Shown: in pieces, positions 45,665-59,277 of the stretch
How the letters are laid out: the number at the start of each line of letters is the position of its first letter
Position numbering within the stretch: the stretch's first letter is position 1
Assembly (NCBI GenBank): GCA_038049695.1
Contig: CP142452.1
Coordinates: 51,418,501-51,482,500, forward strand
Source: Cinnamomum chago
Lineage: Eukaryota > Streptophyta > Magnoliopsida > Laurales > Lauraceae
Length of the DNA stretch: 64,000 bases
Direction: 5' to 3'
Notes under the pieces: model-generated
The model's database searches: none
Seen by the model: only the letters and a program-made list of their open reading frames with translations
What the model was told of the DNA's origin: nothing
Program-made: the position numbers and the translations under genes

Positions 45665-47053
45665 ACCTCCTCTCTAATTATGTTAGATGAGTAAGCTTGT
45701 TCTAATCTTTGCATGAGATGCGAAGCATATAGAGCAAGGGCTATGTAAGGATCAGTTTTGATGAATCTACTTGGTTTGATAGTAGATTCATGTTTGGATA
45801 GTCACAAAAGGGTTTAATAATGATGGAAGGATGGTAGGAAGCCATTGGAACACTTTGGAAATTGTGTGGTGAAGAATGGACACGAAACAAAAAACCCAAG
45901 TTGCAGGTTTTCGTCTGTCCGGTTGACCTGGCACCAAGCTCGGTCGACCGGGTGACTTGCAGCTCGGTCAACCGAGCCCTCTGGCCGGTCGACCGAGCAT
46001 ACTGCACAGCATGTTGCAGAAACTGGATTTTTCATTTTCGGGTCTTCTTTTACTTCCTATTTTTCCAGCATTATTTGGCAGCCTATTTTCGTGATTTGTA
46101 TGGTTGTATGAGATACTAACTTGCAGATGATCATGTCCTCTCCATACGGCCCACAAGTCCTTTGCTTTCTATTTATGGTTATTGGTTTATTTAAGGCTAA
46201 GTGTAAAGGGCATCATGGTTTCCTTGGTTTCCCGTGAAAGGGCAAGGCATGATGAATTTCCCTATAGCCCTTTTATTTCCAAGTTTAGATTACCATGTAA
46301 GTCTCATAATCCAAGCATAGGAATTTATGTATTTTTTCCTAAATTTGTAAATTCTGGCGATGTCCAAGACGAAGAAGGAAAGCGATGTTGGACTCCTAAC
46401 CAAAGAGCTTGAAGATTACCAAAAGTGTTTTGGAGTTGCCCAAAGAGTTTGAGGAATTCCAAAGTTTTAGAAAGTCTAGAAGTTCAAGAAGTCTATTCCG
46501 CTAGGGCCATGTGGAGAAGAGGACTAGTTTCTAATTTTAGCACTTTCTATTTATGGATGCATGCTTAGTTTAGAATGTTTCCAAATCTGATCCAAACATA
46601 GCAAGTTACTAAAATTGGTCAAATCAAATTAATTTTTGGCAAGAGTTCTAATTAGTGTTGATGACCCATGAGATGGACACATTGGTAACACTAATTTAAG
46701 AAACTGGACTTTCCTGAAAATAACTTGACTTAGAACCAATCTTTGATCATATCATGAGATAATTTGATGTTCATATATATATATATGTGGGCCCTAATAC
46801 CTTACAAGAAAATCCTCAATTATAAAATATGAAGTGGGAGCGGCGCATTTAAATTGAGAAATCCCCATGGTTTTCCACCTTAGGTTCATTGTAAGGAAAG
46901 TATTAGCCTCGCGCCATCTTGAGAATGGTCGTTCCCCACGAAGGCTTTTATTTCTCCGGTTACTAGATGTGGATCTCCTTAGGATAGTGTTGGTGAGACG
47001 GGGCGGGGGCCCACTCCCCAAGGAGGAGCTGCCCGCAACGGTTGTCATAAATG
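45665..47053 (+). other. Copia 5' leader, first part
   Basis: No convincing coding sequence. It includes a cluster of GGTCGACC/GGTTGACC palindromes at 45915-46010. A GAAGAAGGAAAGCGATG stretch and a following run of AGAGTTTGAAGA-like repeats lie at 46370-46490. Together with 50052-50419 the leader is about 1.75 kb, long for a copia element but seen in Angela/BARE relatives. Confidence 0.55.
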
Positions 47054-50051
47054 TGTCGCGACCCCGGACCGCACCCGAAGGACTAATCCGGGATCGGGAC
47101 TAAATGATGATCCACATCGGTTTAAATGATAACATACATTTATTTAATTTCCCACAGGTGTCCGCGGTGAGGATATCACAATCATACATGAACATTTCTA
47201 TTTAAGTGCGGAAGCGTGTAGCAAATCAAATATTCAATCCATCTCAAATTATAAAGATAATAGCATGAGTGTAAACCGTATCAGAATGAGCAATGAACAT
47301 TAGCATGTTACCCAACAGTAAGTTAAAGTTTATACAAATATCATTTAATTACATTTCCCAAAAATAGAGGCCCACCAGGCCAATATAACCAAAATACCAA
47401 TCCAAAGAATGGTTAAATAGTTTCCCAAAATATAAAGTCTCTCATAGCAACCAAACGTCTACGTGACGTCATCAGCACGCCACTCAACTAACTGTTGCGG
47501 TTCTACGACCGCCTCCTCGTGCTCCTCCTCGGGATAATCAACAACGGGACCTGAGTACCAAAGAGTAGGTCAAACATGACGGTTTGGCAAATGGATAAAA
47601 CACAATGACAATATGAAAAATACATGCATTTACCTCCAAAAACATTTGAACCTATTTAAATGACAATTTCTCTAAACAAGATAAAACATTTATTCAAATA
47701 CGGATATGCATCATAAAACATGTAAAGGTAACCAAGGGAACGGGAAACAATCAAGATGACAACCACACGAAGCTAAGTCCTCTATCACTAAAGTGATAGA
47801 GCAATAACTAGGCACTGATCTTAGTCACTCGAGGTGAGGAGAAACAGTGGATCTTATAAATACATATACATATACATATACTATACATGACCACGGTAGC
47901 GAGCCGGGCATCGGGGACCACAGTAGCAATCTGCGGCATCGGGAAAAGACCACGGTAATAACCGGGTAGCGGGATCCAAACTGCAGCTGGCGGGACAAGA
48001 GGGGGATCTCCAAGTCGGTGGATCAGACCAACCGGGTTATCCAAGCTTAGTGGTGCCGACTCATAGGTCAAATACAATCGAGACATATGCAATTAAATCA
48101 AGTACCATAAATAAACGGGCAAGACGGGGGTGCACAAGGGCACACTATCATTTCATGTGGTGCAATGCACTTCAATACAAGTAGCTATATCAAGTGTAGT
48201 TCAATACTTTCGGGAAAACAAGGCACGTAGTATAAATCTCGGGATCGATAAGGTACAATAAACAATTGGAATTTTGGGTAAAGTATGGGGTTCAAGATTT
48301 ATTTAAAGTGAATAGGGACCCCGTATGTCAATCTAATAACCATTTGGTACTCTTTGAGTTTAGGGACATTCCAGGCTCCTTATACACTTCAAATGTTCAA
48401 AAACTTCCAATGACATCCTCGTGATATGGTTTCTTTCTCAAATGGCCTCATACATTACTTAGTAAATCTCCTTGACATAGAGAGGTTCCCAATGAGTAGT
48501 CTCAACCCGTTAAAATAGTTCATCATTGTCCCAACATAGCCCTGCCCAACGGGGCCCATCGCTCGAGCAGACTGGAGGGTTCACTCGAGCGAGTGGCTCT
48601 CTGGAGTGGTTGTCTGGGTGGGTTCGCTCGAGCAAAGTTGAGGTCGTTCGAACGACCTCATCGGGTCGAGCGAAGTTTATAATGCGTTCGAACGAACAAC
48701 TCTCTGGAACAGGTTTTGTGATGTCCGCTCGAGCGACCAAGGTGTCCGCTCGAGCGGCCAAACTACTGGAATGCTCCGAACCCTTTTCTGGACTGTTCGC
48801 TCGAGCGAAGTGTCATGTTCACTCGAGCGAACTGTCCAGGAACTGATTCCGGACCAGTTCAGCTCCTCTATAACTCTTCCTTCTACAACTTCCTTTTAGC
48901 CTCTTTTTATACTTCAAATGAGGAGTCTAATACTTCATTCAAACTTCATCAAATCCTTCATCACTTCCATCCCATTCTCCTCCATCAATATCACACTTAT
49001 ATTAAGAAGGGAAGAAAGGAGGAAACCATTTCACATAAGATGCATTTGGAACAAAAAAACAAGGGGGATTAATTGCTATAAACCAACACTTCTCTATGAC
49101 CATAAATGCACTAACAAGGCTCTTCATGAGCATTTATTTCAAAGCAAGACAATAAATAGGCATGAGTGAAATTTAATAAAACCAACCACATTTATCATAA
49201 AAACAATGAAAGCTCTTAAAAGATCATATCATCCACTTGCGTTGGGTCTTCAAATCAAGTAAATCAAGCTCTAACAAGTTCTTCCAAGATAATGGTCCAA
49301 GTTGCAAGGTCCTCTAATGGCAATAGTAAGCTCAATGGAAGTCTTGGAATGGAGGTTTTCCCCACAAAAGCTATCAAGAGAAAACTCTCAAGTAGGTGAA
49401 GAAGATGATGGCCTCCAATCTCCTATTGGTGCAAGCTTAGGAGTGGATTGAGGATGGAGAAGCAAGAAGAAGAAGAAGAAAAGGGAAAACCCTAGCTAAG
49501 GCTTGTGCTGGAAAAAGGAAATGGAAGGGAAAGGGTTTCCTTATAAACAAGTGGGGAGTGGGCTCCACCACTAGAAATCTAATTGAGCTGAAATCATGGC
49601 TTTCGGGGCTTCTAATGAATTCGACGAAGAAGAGAAAAGTGATCATCGAAATATCTAGTTTCTAAAAAGTATATGTTTTGCGGGTTTCGGGTATATCAAG
49701 TTTTGGGTACAGATTTTGTGTGCAATAATTGCTTTGCCCTCGAGGTTATGAAATCGGGTTTCGGGATCTCGAATGGGAATGGGATCAATATAAAAGTTGT
49801 AGGGATTAACAATACGAATAAAACGAGATTAAAACGATGAATGCAAAAATCTCCGATAAATCCTCAAGCACAAGCACGGTCATAAAAAGGAACCCCCAAA
49901 GGGTCCCACTAATCACAAAGCAAATCAAAATTCCACAAAACCATTTCAAAAGCTAATCCAAACCCAACTTAGCCAAAATCACTAATCAAGCTTAGAACTA
50001 ACACGCAACTTAATTAGCACTGATTGGGTTCACTCGGGTCGGGGTCTTACA
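47054..50051 (-). mobile_element. Tekay-type solo LTR B in the copia leader
   Basis: Plus-strand ends TGTCGCGACCCCGGACCGCA and GGGTCGGGGTCTTACA; 2998 bp. Flanks are AAATG (47049-47053) and TAATG (50052-50056), one mismatch. A TATA-like TATAAGG on the minus strand lies near 49540. Palindromes GCTCGAGC and GTTCGAAC cluster at 48555-48835. There is no internal region. Confidence 0.85.
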
Positions 50052-50419
50052 TAATGCTAGTTGGTGGGTCACACTTAACTAAAATAATGATATAATATCC
50101 CCAAGGATTTGTCTCATGTATTCTAGAAACCAAAGCTAATCGGGAGTCATTCACTATTTGGTATGAGATACCTAGATAATAATGAATGATGGGGATCATG
50201 GATAGTTAGTCTTAATCCCAAATTTTGACCAACCTTGATCCGCACCAATCTAGGTGGTATTTGCACTCCCTAAGGAGGCATACCCCGGGGATTGGGATTC
50301 CGATGTATTCTGAATTTAGTGGTTATGAGTATTCCATGTAAATTCGGTAGAATACTAAACCCTAATGTCATTTAAATTCATTAATTGAATGTATGGTTAT
50401 GTGCTATAGTATTTCAAGC
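50052..50419 (+). other. Copia 5' leader, last part
   Basis: Non-coding sequence between solo LTR B and the gag start. Contains CCCCGGGGATTGGGATTCC and AT-rich sequence. Gag most likely begins at the ATG at 50420 (MNSKTFNPLATI), the usual copia gag start. Confidence 0.5.
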
Positions 50420-51370
50420 ATGAATTCAAAAACTTTCAATCCACTTGCGACCATCCTCAACCAGAATAAGTTGGTGGGATCCAACTATGTAGACTGGAAA
50501 CGGAACCTGGATATAGTCCTGACAGCTTCAGGATATAAATATGTCCTTACCAAACCCCCCCTTGATGAGCCAGTGCCAGAAGCATCACATGAAGAAAAGG
50601 AACTTTACACCAAGTGGGCCAAAGATGATGAGATGGCCAGATGTTACATACAGGCATCCATGTCTACTGTTTTGCAACACCAACATCAATCCTATAAGAC
50701 TGCATATGATATTATATCAAACTTAAAGGAGATGTTTGTGGAACAGGGCATGCCTGCTAGACAAGCTGCTATGAGGGTGCTTATAAGCACTAAGATGGCT
50801 GAAGGCACACCAGTACAAGACCACATGTTGAAAATGATGGACTCATTGAATGAATTAGATGTACTGGGGGCTGCGATTGATGCAGAATCGCAAATTGACA
50901 TAATCCTTGAGTCGCTACCAGAGTCATTCAATAATTTCAAAGTCAATTATAATATGAATAAGATGAATTTGACTCGAGCAGAGCTTTCTAGCCAGCTGGT
51001 GGTGACAGAAGGGATTATGAAGAAGAAGCCCACTGCCTTGATGACAGAAAAGTCATTTGCCAAGTCCAAACCAAAAGGCAAAGGGCGAAAAGGCAAGAAG
51101 AAATCAGTTCCGAAGGGTCCTAAGGTGGAGAATGATCCTAATGGTGGTGTTGGCAAGACTAAGGGGTCGGGGACAGAAGGAAAGTGTTTCCATTGTGGTA
51201 TGACAGGACATTGGAAAAGGAATTGTCCAGATTTTCTGTCTAAGAAGAAGACCTCAGGTATGATTGAGTCACTTGTTTCTGAAGTTAGTTTTGCAACTGG
51301 TACTTCAGAATCTTGGTGTGTGGACTCCGGGGAAACTAATCACATATATAATTCGTTGTAAGGGTTCAGG
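50420..51370 (+). pseudogene. Copia gag and start of protease
   Basis: Gag starts MNSKTFNPLATILNQNKLVG, with SNYVDWKRNLDIVLTASGYK, the UBN2-type region (ARQAAMRVLISTKMAEGTPV, QDHMLKMMDSLNELDVLGA, FNNFKVNYNMNKMNLT), a Lys/Gly-rich linker and a CCHC knuckle (CFHCGMTGHWKRNC, about residue 262). The aspartic protease active site (SWCVDSGETNH) follows. The element has only a few breaks in its gag-pol, so it is a fossil, but a well preserved one. Confidence 0.85.
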
Positions 51371-52971
51371 GAAACCAGGAGGCTCAGTGACGGAGAAATC
51401 ATTATCAACCTAGGATCTAACGCTAAGGCAGTGGCTGTTTCAGTGGGAGTTATTACATTATGTTTTTCAAATAATAAATTGGTTTTGTCAGACACATTAT
51501 ATGTACCATCTTTATGGCGGAATTTAATTTCAGTTTCTAGTTTAGTGAATAAAAGTTATTCCGTTAATTTTGGTACTGAAGTTGTCATAAAGAGGAATGG
51601 TACTTTTGTATGTTCTGGCAAGGTAACCAATGGACTTTATTTGTTGACTCCCACAATGTATGAGATACATGATACTGAAACAATTAATATACCATCATTA
51701 AAGAGAAAATCACCATCATCTAATCCAACAAAACTTTGGCACTTGAGGCTAGGTCATATAAACCTAAATAGGATTGACAGGCTAGTGAAAGATGGTATCT
51801 TGCCTTCATTGGTTGTAGAACCAATGCTTGTCTGTAAGTCTTGTCTGGAAGGCAAAATGACCAAAAGACTCTTCTCATCCAAGGGCAATAGGGCCAAAGA
51901 TTTATTGGAATTAGTGCATACTGATGTGTGTGGACCCATTAATGTCAGGGCCAGAGGAGGATATGAGTACTTCATCACTTTCACAGATGATTATTCAAGA
52001 TATGGATACATATACCTTATGCACCGCAAGTCCGAGGCTTTTGAAAAGTTCAAAGAGTTTCGAGCGAAAAAGGAAAAGCAATTAGGTAAAAGTATCAAGA
52101 CTCTTCGATCAGATCGAGGAGGGGAATATCTCTCAGGTAATTTTATGGGACACTTATCAGAAAATGGGATTATATACCAGTTGTCTGCTCCTGGTATGCC
52201 TCAACAGAATGGAGTAGCGGAAAGAAGGAACCGGACTCTTTTAGATATGATTAGGTCTATGCTGAGTTTTTCAGGATTACATATATCCTTTTGGAGATAC
52301 GCCTTGGATACTGCGATGTACATACTAAATCTCGTACCATCTAAGTCTGTACCTAAGACTCCCCGGGAGTTGTGGTCTGGACGAAAGCCTAGTCTACAAC
52401 ATTTACACATTTGGGGTTGTCCGGTACACGTGCTAAAGGTTAAGACAGATAAGTTGGAAACGAAGTTGGAAGTATGCACGTTTGTAGGATATCCTAAAGG
52501 AACTAAAGGTTGGTTATTCTATAATCCCAGAGAGCAGAAAGTGCTAGTGAGGACCAATGCGGTTTTTCGGGAGGAAGATTATATGATGGACCAGAAATCT
52601 TTAGAAAAGGTGATCTTGGAAGAGAGTCAAGAGCAATCAATTCCAAACCCGAGTGTGACCAAACTTGAGGAAGAACCGCCCTTACTAGACCCAGTTTTTA
52701 CACCAATGCCTCGTCGTAGTGGGAGAATGGTCAGGCCCCCTGACAGGTTCTCGTTCTTGGAAGAGTCTTACGAGGCAATCCTGGAAGAACTAGAACAAGA
52801 TCCCTATAACTATGATGAAACAATTAATGACAAAGATTCGGGACATTGGCAAGATGCTATGAAAGCTGAGATGGAGTCTATGTATTCTAATCAGGTCTGG
52901 ACACTTGTGGACTTGCCTGCCAATATCAAACCTATTGGGTGCAAGTGGGTCTACAAGAGAAAGAGAGGCCC
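51371..52971 (+). pseudogene. Copia integrase and start of RT
   Basis: Pre-integrase zinc finger (KLWHLRLGHINLNRIDRLVK, MLVCKSCLEGKMTKR), catalytic core (DLLELVHTDVCGPINVRARG, DYSRYGYIYLMHRKSEAF, LRSDRGGEYLSGNF, PQQNGVAERRNRTLLDMIRS), GKRP-like C-terminal region (HIWGCPVHVLKVKTDKLETK), then the RT start (WQDAMKAEMESMYSNQVWTL). It stops at 52971, where solo LTR C is inserted. Confidence 0.9.
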
Positions 52972-55900
52972 TGTCGCGACCCCGGACCGGGAAATCCCCA
53001 ATCCGGGATCGGGACTGATGAGTGGATGATGATTGGTGAGGATTATCTACATCCACCATATTTAATTTATTCAATTTCCCACAGGTGTCCGCGGTGAGGA
53101 TATCACAACCTTGCATGAACATTTCTTTTTAGTGTGGAAGCGTGTAGCAAATCAAATAGTTGGACTATCTCTAGTCATGCAAGCATTAACATCAATATCA
53201 AAACTGTATCAGAAAGAGCAATGATCTATAGCATGTTTCCCAAAAGTTGTTAAAGTTAGACAAAATATCATTTAGTTACATTCCCCAAAATTAGAGGCCA
53301 ACAAAGGCCAATACTACAAAAGAATAACCCAAAGGAATGGTTCAAAAGTTCTCCCCAAAATGTTACGCCTCTTGGCAACCCGATGTCTACATGACATCGT
53401 CAGCACGCCACTCAACTAGAGGTTGCAGCTCACCTACCGCCTCCTCCGGCTCCTCCTCAAGGAAACCGGCAACGGGACCTGAGTACCAAAGCAAAGGATC
53501 AGACACGACGGTCTGGCAAGAGAGTGGGAAGATACAATAACATAAAACAGATGAGTATCTCGAAAAGCAAGGAAATCTGTTCAAGCAAAAACTCTCATAA
53601 ATAGATAAATCATTTGCTAGAAAACATGTAAACAAGATAAAACTCATAGGGTATCCAAGGAATCAGGAACAAGCAAGATGGCGACCACACGAAGCTAAGC
53701 CTTCTATCACTAAGGTGATAGAGCAATAACTAGGCCCTGATCTCAGTCGCTCAAGGTGAGGAGAAACAGGGAATCTCATATAAATACATATACTATACAT
53801 GACCACGGTAGCGAGCCGGGCATCGGGGACCACAGTAGCAATCTGCGGTATCGGGACAAGACCACGGTAATGACCGGGCATCGGGATCCAAACTGCAGCT
53901 GGCGGGACAAGAGGGGGATCTCCAAGTCGGTGGATCAAACCAACGAGGTTATCCAAGCTTAGTGGTGCCGACTCATAGGTCAAATACAATCGAGACAATG
54001 CAAGTAAATCAAGTACAAGTATATAATCAGACGGGCAAGACGGGGGTGCTCAAGGGCACACTGACATATCAAGTGGTGCAATGCACTTCGGGACAAGTAA
54101 CTGTTACTAGAGTAACTTCAATGCTTTCGGGGAAAACAAGTCATGTAATGTAAGTCTTGGAAATGAAGAATAAAACTAACTATTACAATTTCCGGGAAAA
54201 TATTGATTTCAAGATCTATTTAAGTGAATAGGGGTCCCGTATGTCGATTATTGCAATGATTTGGTACTCTTTGAGTTTGAAGACATTCCGGGCTCCTTAT
54301 GCACTTCTATTATTTTTAAAACTTATCATGAGCTTATGGATAGTACTAGATGCTATGATAGAAAATCAAGACTATAAACGGTCCATCCTAAGTATGATGT
54401 CAACCCGGAACCATCGAGCGACCTACTCAGTCACCGAAAGGAATAGAATTCGCGATACCCAAGGAAATAGGCTTTGCATTTAGGTACGAAGAGGATATCG
54501 TGTCGTTCCATCCCGTTCAAGATTGAATAGATTGGACTTCGATGCATTCCGAACCAACCGTGAAGAGCATCGGCTCAAGACGCTCTCACATATGGTCAAG
54601 TGAGTCCAAAGGGGGTAGCCAAGGTCCACCAAAAAAATAAATCTCAAAACCCACGGGATGGAACGTGGCCTATGACAGGCAGACCGCATCGCTCGAGCAA
54701 ATCGAAGAGTTCGCTCGAGCGAACCCATCGGTCGAGCGGTTATTAAAATGCGTTCGAGCGACCAAGTTACTGGAAAACCCGTATTCTCTTATGGACAGGT
54801 CGCTCGAGCGAACTGTCATGGTTGCTCGAGCGAACTGTCCAGAGACTGAATTCCGGGCAGTTTAGTTCCTCTCTTTCTCTTCCTTTTTACAACCCTCTTT
54901 TAGCCCTTCTTACACATCAAATGAGGAGCCTATCTCTCCCTCCAAACTACAACAAATCCTCCATTTAATCAATCAAATACTCCTCCACCAACCATACATT
55001 CAACACAAGGAAAAAAGGAAAAGGGAACCATTTCACAATCTATATAAACCTTTGCAACAAAACAAGAAGACATTCAATGCCATAAACCACTACTTCTCCA
55101 AGATTATAAATGTGTCATTAATACTTATCATGAGCATTCATTCCAAAACAAAGCAATAAATGCACATTAAATGGAAAATGTCCAAAAATCAATAAAAGCT
55201 TAGGAAAATCATTTATTCACTTGCCTTAGGTCTTCTAACAAAGAAATCAAGCTCTATCAAGTCCTCCAAGACAATGATCCAACTACAAGGCAAAAACCCC
55301 AAATACAACAAACCCTAAAAGAGTCAAAACAATGAAATAACAAGGAAATCTCCCAAGGATGATAGGGAAGCTTCTCAAGAGCTAGGAGGTAACAAATATA
55401 GGAGATGAAGGGAAATACTTACTTGCAAGGTTCTCTAATGGCAATGACCAGCTCTAAGGAATTCTTGTAAGGGTTGGTGTGTTCCACAAAAGCTATGGAA
55501 AGGAAGCTCTCAAGGAGATGAAGAAGGTGATGACCTCCCCTCTCCTAATGGTGCAAGCTTGGAAGTGGATTGAGTGATGGGAAGCAAGAAGAAGAAGAGT
55601 TCCTCACAATGCCCTAGCTTTCTCTCTTGTACTGGAAAAGAAGAATGAAGAAGAATGGAAATGGCTTCCCTTGATAACAAATGAGTTGGGTTGGGTTGGG
55701 TCCCACAACTAAAGGAGCTACATTGGCTGAAATCATCTCTCTCGGGTCCTCGGATGAATTCAACGAAGAAGGAAGAAATGTTCGTCGAAATATCTAATTT
55801 CTAAAAAGTTTATGTTCCGCGGGTTTCGGGAATATCAAGTTTTTGGGTACAGATTTGGAGTGAAATGACTGTTTTACCCTCAATGATATGAAATCGGGTT

Positions 55901-56189
55901 TCGGGACCTCAAACGAGGACGGGATCAACATGAAAGTTGTAGGGATCATCAAAACGAGTAAATCGGGATTAAAATCATGAATGCAAACACTTCCGATAAA
56001 ACCTCAATCAAATGCAATGACATGAAAAGGAACCCCCAAAGGGCCCTACTAACACAAAGCAAGTCAAAATCCCCAAAACTGACACAAAAGCTATTCCAAG
56101 CCCAACTTAACCAAAATCACTAATCAAGCTTAGCACTAACACGCAACTTAATTAGCACTAATCGGGATCACTCGGGTCGGGGTCTTACA
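52972..56189 (-). mobile_element. Tekay-type solo LTR C in the copia RT
   Basis: Plus-strand ends TGTCGCGACCCCGGACCGGG and GGGTCGGGGTCTTACA; 3218 bp. The perfect target duplication is GGCCC (52967-52971 and 56190-56194). It is close to copy A and to the outer part of the Tekay LTR at 7425. Palindromes GCTCGAGC lie at 54690-54835. As it interrupts the copia RT it is younger than the copia insertion. Confidence 0.9.
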
Positions 56190-57514
56190 GGCCCAGATGG
56201 AAGAGTCGAGACCTTTAAAGCCAGGCTTGTTGCGAAAGGGTATACTCAGAAAGAGGGTATCGATTATGAGGAAACCTTCTCGCCAATAGCCATGCTCAAG
56301 TCCATCCGGATACTCTTATCCATAGCAGCTCATCTCGATTATGACATTTGGCAAATGGATGTCAAGACGGCCTTTCTCAACGGCCATCTTGAGGAAGACA
56401 TCTATATGATGCAGCCAGACGGTTTTATAGCTAGTAACCAAAAGCAAAGAGTTTGCAAGCTGCAGAAGTCTATTTATGGACTGAAGCAGGCATCCCGAAG
56501 CTGGAACATCCGTTTTGACTGGGCAATTAAATCATTTGGTTTTAGTCAAAATCCGGATGAGTCATGTGTGTACATGAAAAATGAAGGTGATAGGGTAGTT
56601 TTCTGTTTTATATGTCGACGACATCCTTCTCCTTGGGAAAGATATAGGAATGTTGTCAACAGTAAAAGTTTGGTTAGCAAAGACTTTTGATATGAAGGAC
56701 TTGGGAGAAGCTAGTTACATCCTAGGGATCAAACTCCATCAAGACCGGTAAAATAGGATGATTGGCTTATCTCAAGCTGCTTACATAGATAAGGTACTAG
56801 TACGGTTTGCTATGCATGACTCCAAGAAGAGTATCACTCCTTTTAGGCATGGAGTGCACCTTTCCAAGGATCAGGGTCACAAGACCCTGGAGGAAAAGGA
56901 GCAGATGAGAGCAATTCCATACGCTTCGGCTGTTGGTAGCCTTATGTATGCTATGCTATGTACTAGACCGGATATCTGTCATGCAGTGGGCTTAGTCAGC
57001 AGATATCAGCCTAGCCCTGGTCTTGACCATTGGACTGCTGTAAAATGTATCCTCAAGTATTTGAGAAGGACTAGAGACTACATGTTGATTTACGGCAGTG
57101 ATGAGCTGATTCCAGTCGGATACATAGATACTGACTTCCAATCAAATAAGGATTCCAGGAAATCAACTTCTGGGTATGTGTTTATGCTATAGCTGCTTGA
57201 GAAGCAGCTAAAGAAGCAGATTGGCTCAAAAGATTCCTTATGAAACTTGGAGTGGTACTTTTGGCAGGACAGCCGCTCACAGTTTACTGTGATAACAATA
57301 GGGCAGTCGATAAGTCCAGGGAACCATGGAGCCAAAAGCATGTATAGAGGTAGTAACACATGGTCAGAGAGATTGTGCAGAGAGGTGATACTGCTATCAC
57401 CTAGATAGACTCTGCAGACAATCTGGGAAATCCCTTTACAAAGCCTTTGAGCAACATGTAGATGGGATGGGCATGAGATGCAACCCTAACTGCCATTGAG
57501 CCCAAGTGGGAGAT
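56190..57514 (+). pseudogene. Copia RT and RNase H, with polypurine tract
   Basis: RT continues with [48 protein letters not shown] and [20 protein letters not shown]. RNase H follows (YASAVGSLMYAMLCTRPDIC, SRYQPSPGLDHWTAVKCILK, YLRRTRDYMLIYGSDELI, DSRKSTSGYVFML). A polypurine tract (AAGTGGGAGAT, 57504-57514) ends just before the 3' LTR. A few breaks are present. Confidence 0.85.
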
Positions 57515-59277
57515 TGTTAGATTGTATGGTCCCAATCCATCAGTTGATGTGATAAATTGATTAATTTCTTTATTTATCATTATATATTATTGCTTTCCTT
57601 TCATGAGATGAATGGTGTTCTATTACTTGTTTGCACATAACTAATACGAATGACATAATGGTTCATGAGATAAACCGGAGTCCACAAGTATACTAGATGT
57701 AATACATGTGTATGGATGAGATCCACATACAGGAGACATGTATTGCAAATCTTATACTTAAATATCTTCATAACCAGTGATGAGATTGGACATCTCATCT
57801 GACAAGGTTGAAGCACTTTGATCACTATGAGACAGTGTGATTTGTCTCGATCATCGGAATGTAAGATTTTGGATCATGGTGCCGGTACATTGGATGTATT
57901 GAAGGACCATGAGAAGTACCTTATATACATTGTATTTACTTTAAGGTCTGCTCTCATAACTCCCTAGCAATAGGCTCATAATCCTGAGACATTAATGAAC
58001 TCAAGTTTCTATCTATTCATTTGCTTTGAGTCACCAATGAGTGAGGCCAATTGTAGGTCAATACCTCGGTGATTTGGGTACGTGGTAGTAGAGCTGTGGG
58101 AATATTTAATGGTCAAGATATAATATATCTTTAATATCCCCTTATGACAATTAATGGATTTATCATTGGTATGTTCGCACCCATTCCAATTAAGAGTTAA
58201 TTGGATCGGTACCAAATGATCACTATAATTAATTGGGGCTCAAGGATAATAAGATATGGATCTAATTTGGTGGTCAGGTCCAATTGATCCATGGATATAG
58301 ATGCAGGGGTCTAATTGTGGTAATTGGGGAGTTTAGGTTCTTCATTGTAATATATTCCTAAGACTGGAGTTCAATTGTATTTATATAGTGGAGTTATTTG
58401 GAATTAACCGTGGGCCTGGATTACACATGAGATGTGGGGTCGCGTGTCCTAGTTGGAGTCAGCTTTCTAAGGAATCCCTAGTGGTCTCCACACTAGCCCA
58501 AGATATTAGAAAGATACTAATTATAGTAGAACTCTAAAAGGAAATGGAAAGTTACTATTTCTATTTGAAGTGACACTTCTAATAGTGGTAATAGTAAGTT
58601 ACTAATTATTAATGGAAGTGAGATTTCTATTTCAATTTGAAAAGGAGAAAGTTACTAATCATATTTGAAGTGAGACTTCTAATTGTGATTTAGTAAGCAA
58701 CTAATTATTTTGGAAGTAAGACTTCTATTTCAATTAGTAAGAGGAGGTTGCTTAAGTGCTATAAAAGAGGAGAGGAGGCCATGGACGTCCCATGCATAAT
58801 TCCATCTTGGAATTCACGCCCAAGACCCTTAGTACAAGAGTTGCACATGCCCATCTCTCTCTTTCCCTCTTCTAGTTTATCCTCTAGTTTCCTTTAGGGT
58901 TTTCTCTTGGAGATTCCACCATCTTCTTGAGAAAAGAGAATCTGATACTGGTCATAGCGTGGAAGATTAAAAGGTGTTGGAGATTCTGATTTGATTAGTG
59001 AAGGTGCTCATCATCAAAGAAAGAAATCAACTTCTCTATTAGAGCACTACTAAGCTCCAAAGGTATAATCTACATCCTTATATGTTGTAGATTTCGTGGT
59101 TGCAAGTTTAGGTGATGTTTTCTATCTTCTAGATAGGTTATTTTGCTGTACATGATTTATGAGTTTGAGGGATTGCATCCTGGATTGGGTTTTTGTTGCC
59201 TTTTAGATAGTTGATCCCTGTATCAAGTGGGTCAAAAAGTTTTGAAACCTATCTGAATGGCCCACCTATTTCCAACA
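57515..59277 (+). repeat. 3' LTR of the copia element
   Basis: 1763 bp from TGTTAGATTGTATGGTCCCA to CCCACCTATTTCCAACA. TATA box TATAAAAG at 58760-58767. It is the most complete copy of this LTR in the window. Relatives are at 14949-16460, 23333-25063 and 11158-11284. Confidence 0.9.

Larger units (their letters stand above)
33057..59277 (+). mobile_element. Angela-like Ty1/copia element with nested insertions
   Basis: Both LTRs are present: the 5' LTR in two pieces (33057-34336 and 45490-45647) around a SIRE insertion, and the 3' LTR at 57515-59277. The primer-binding site is at 45648, the leader is long, then come gag, protease, integrase, RT and RNase H, and a polypurine tract AAGTGGGAGAT. 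The target duplication is GCTTC (33052-33056) versus GCATC (59278-59282), one mismatch. Solo Tekay LTRs sit in the leader and in RT. The LTRs look about 95% alike in the parts that align, so it is of moderate age, younger than the Tat host. Assignment to the Angela clade rests on LTR length and gag style. The coding part has only a few breaks apart from the nested insertion. Confidence 0.85.

Noticed and set aside
45665-47053. Possible host gene in the copia leader (several 60-90 codon frames)
   Set aside because: The frames overlap palindrome clusters and have no domains; position between primer-binding site and gag makes them leader sequence.
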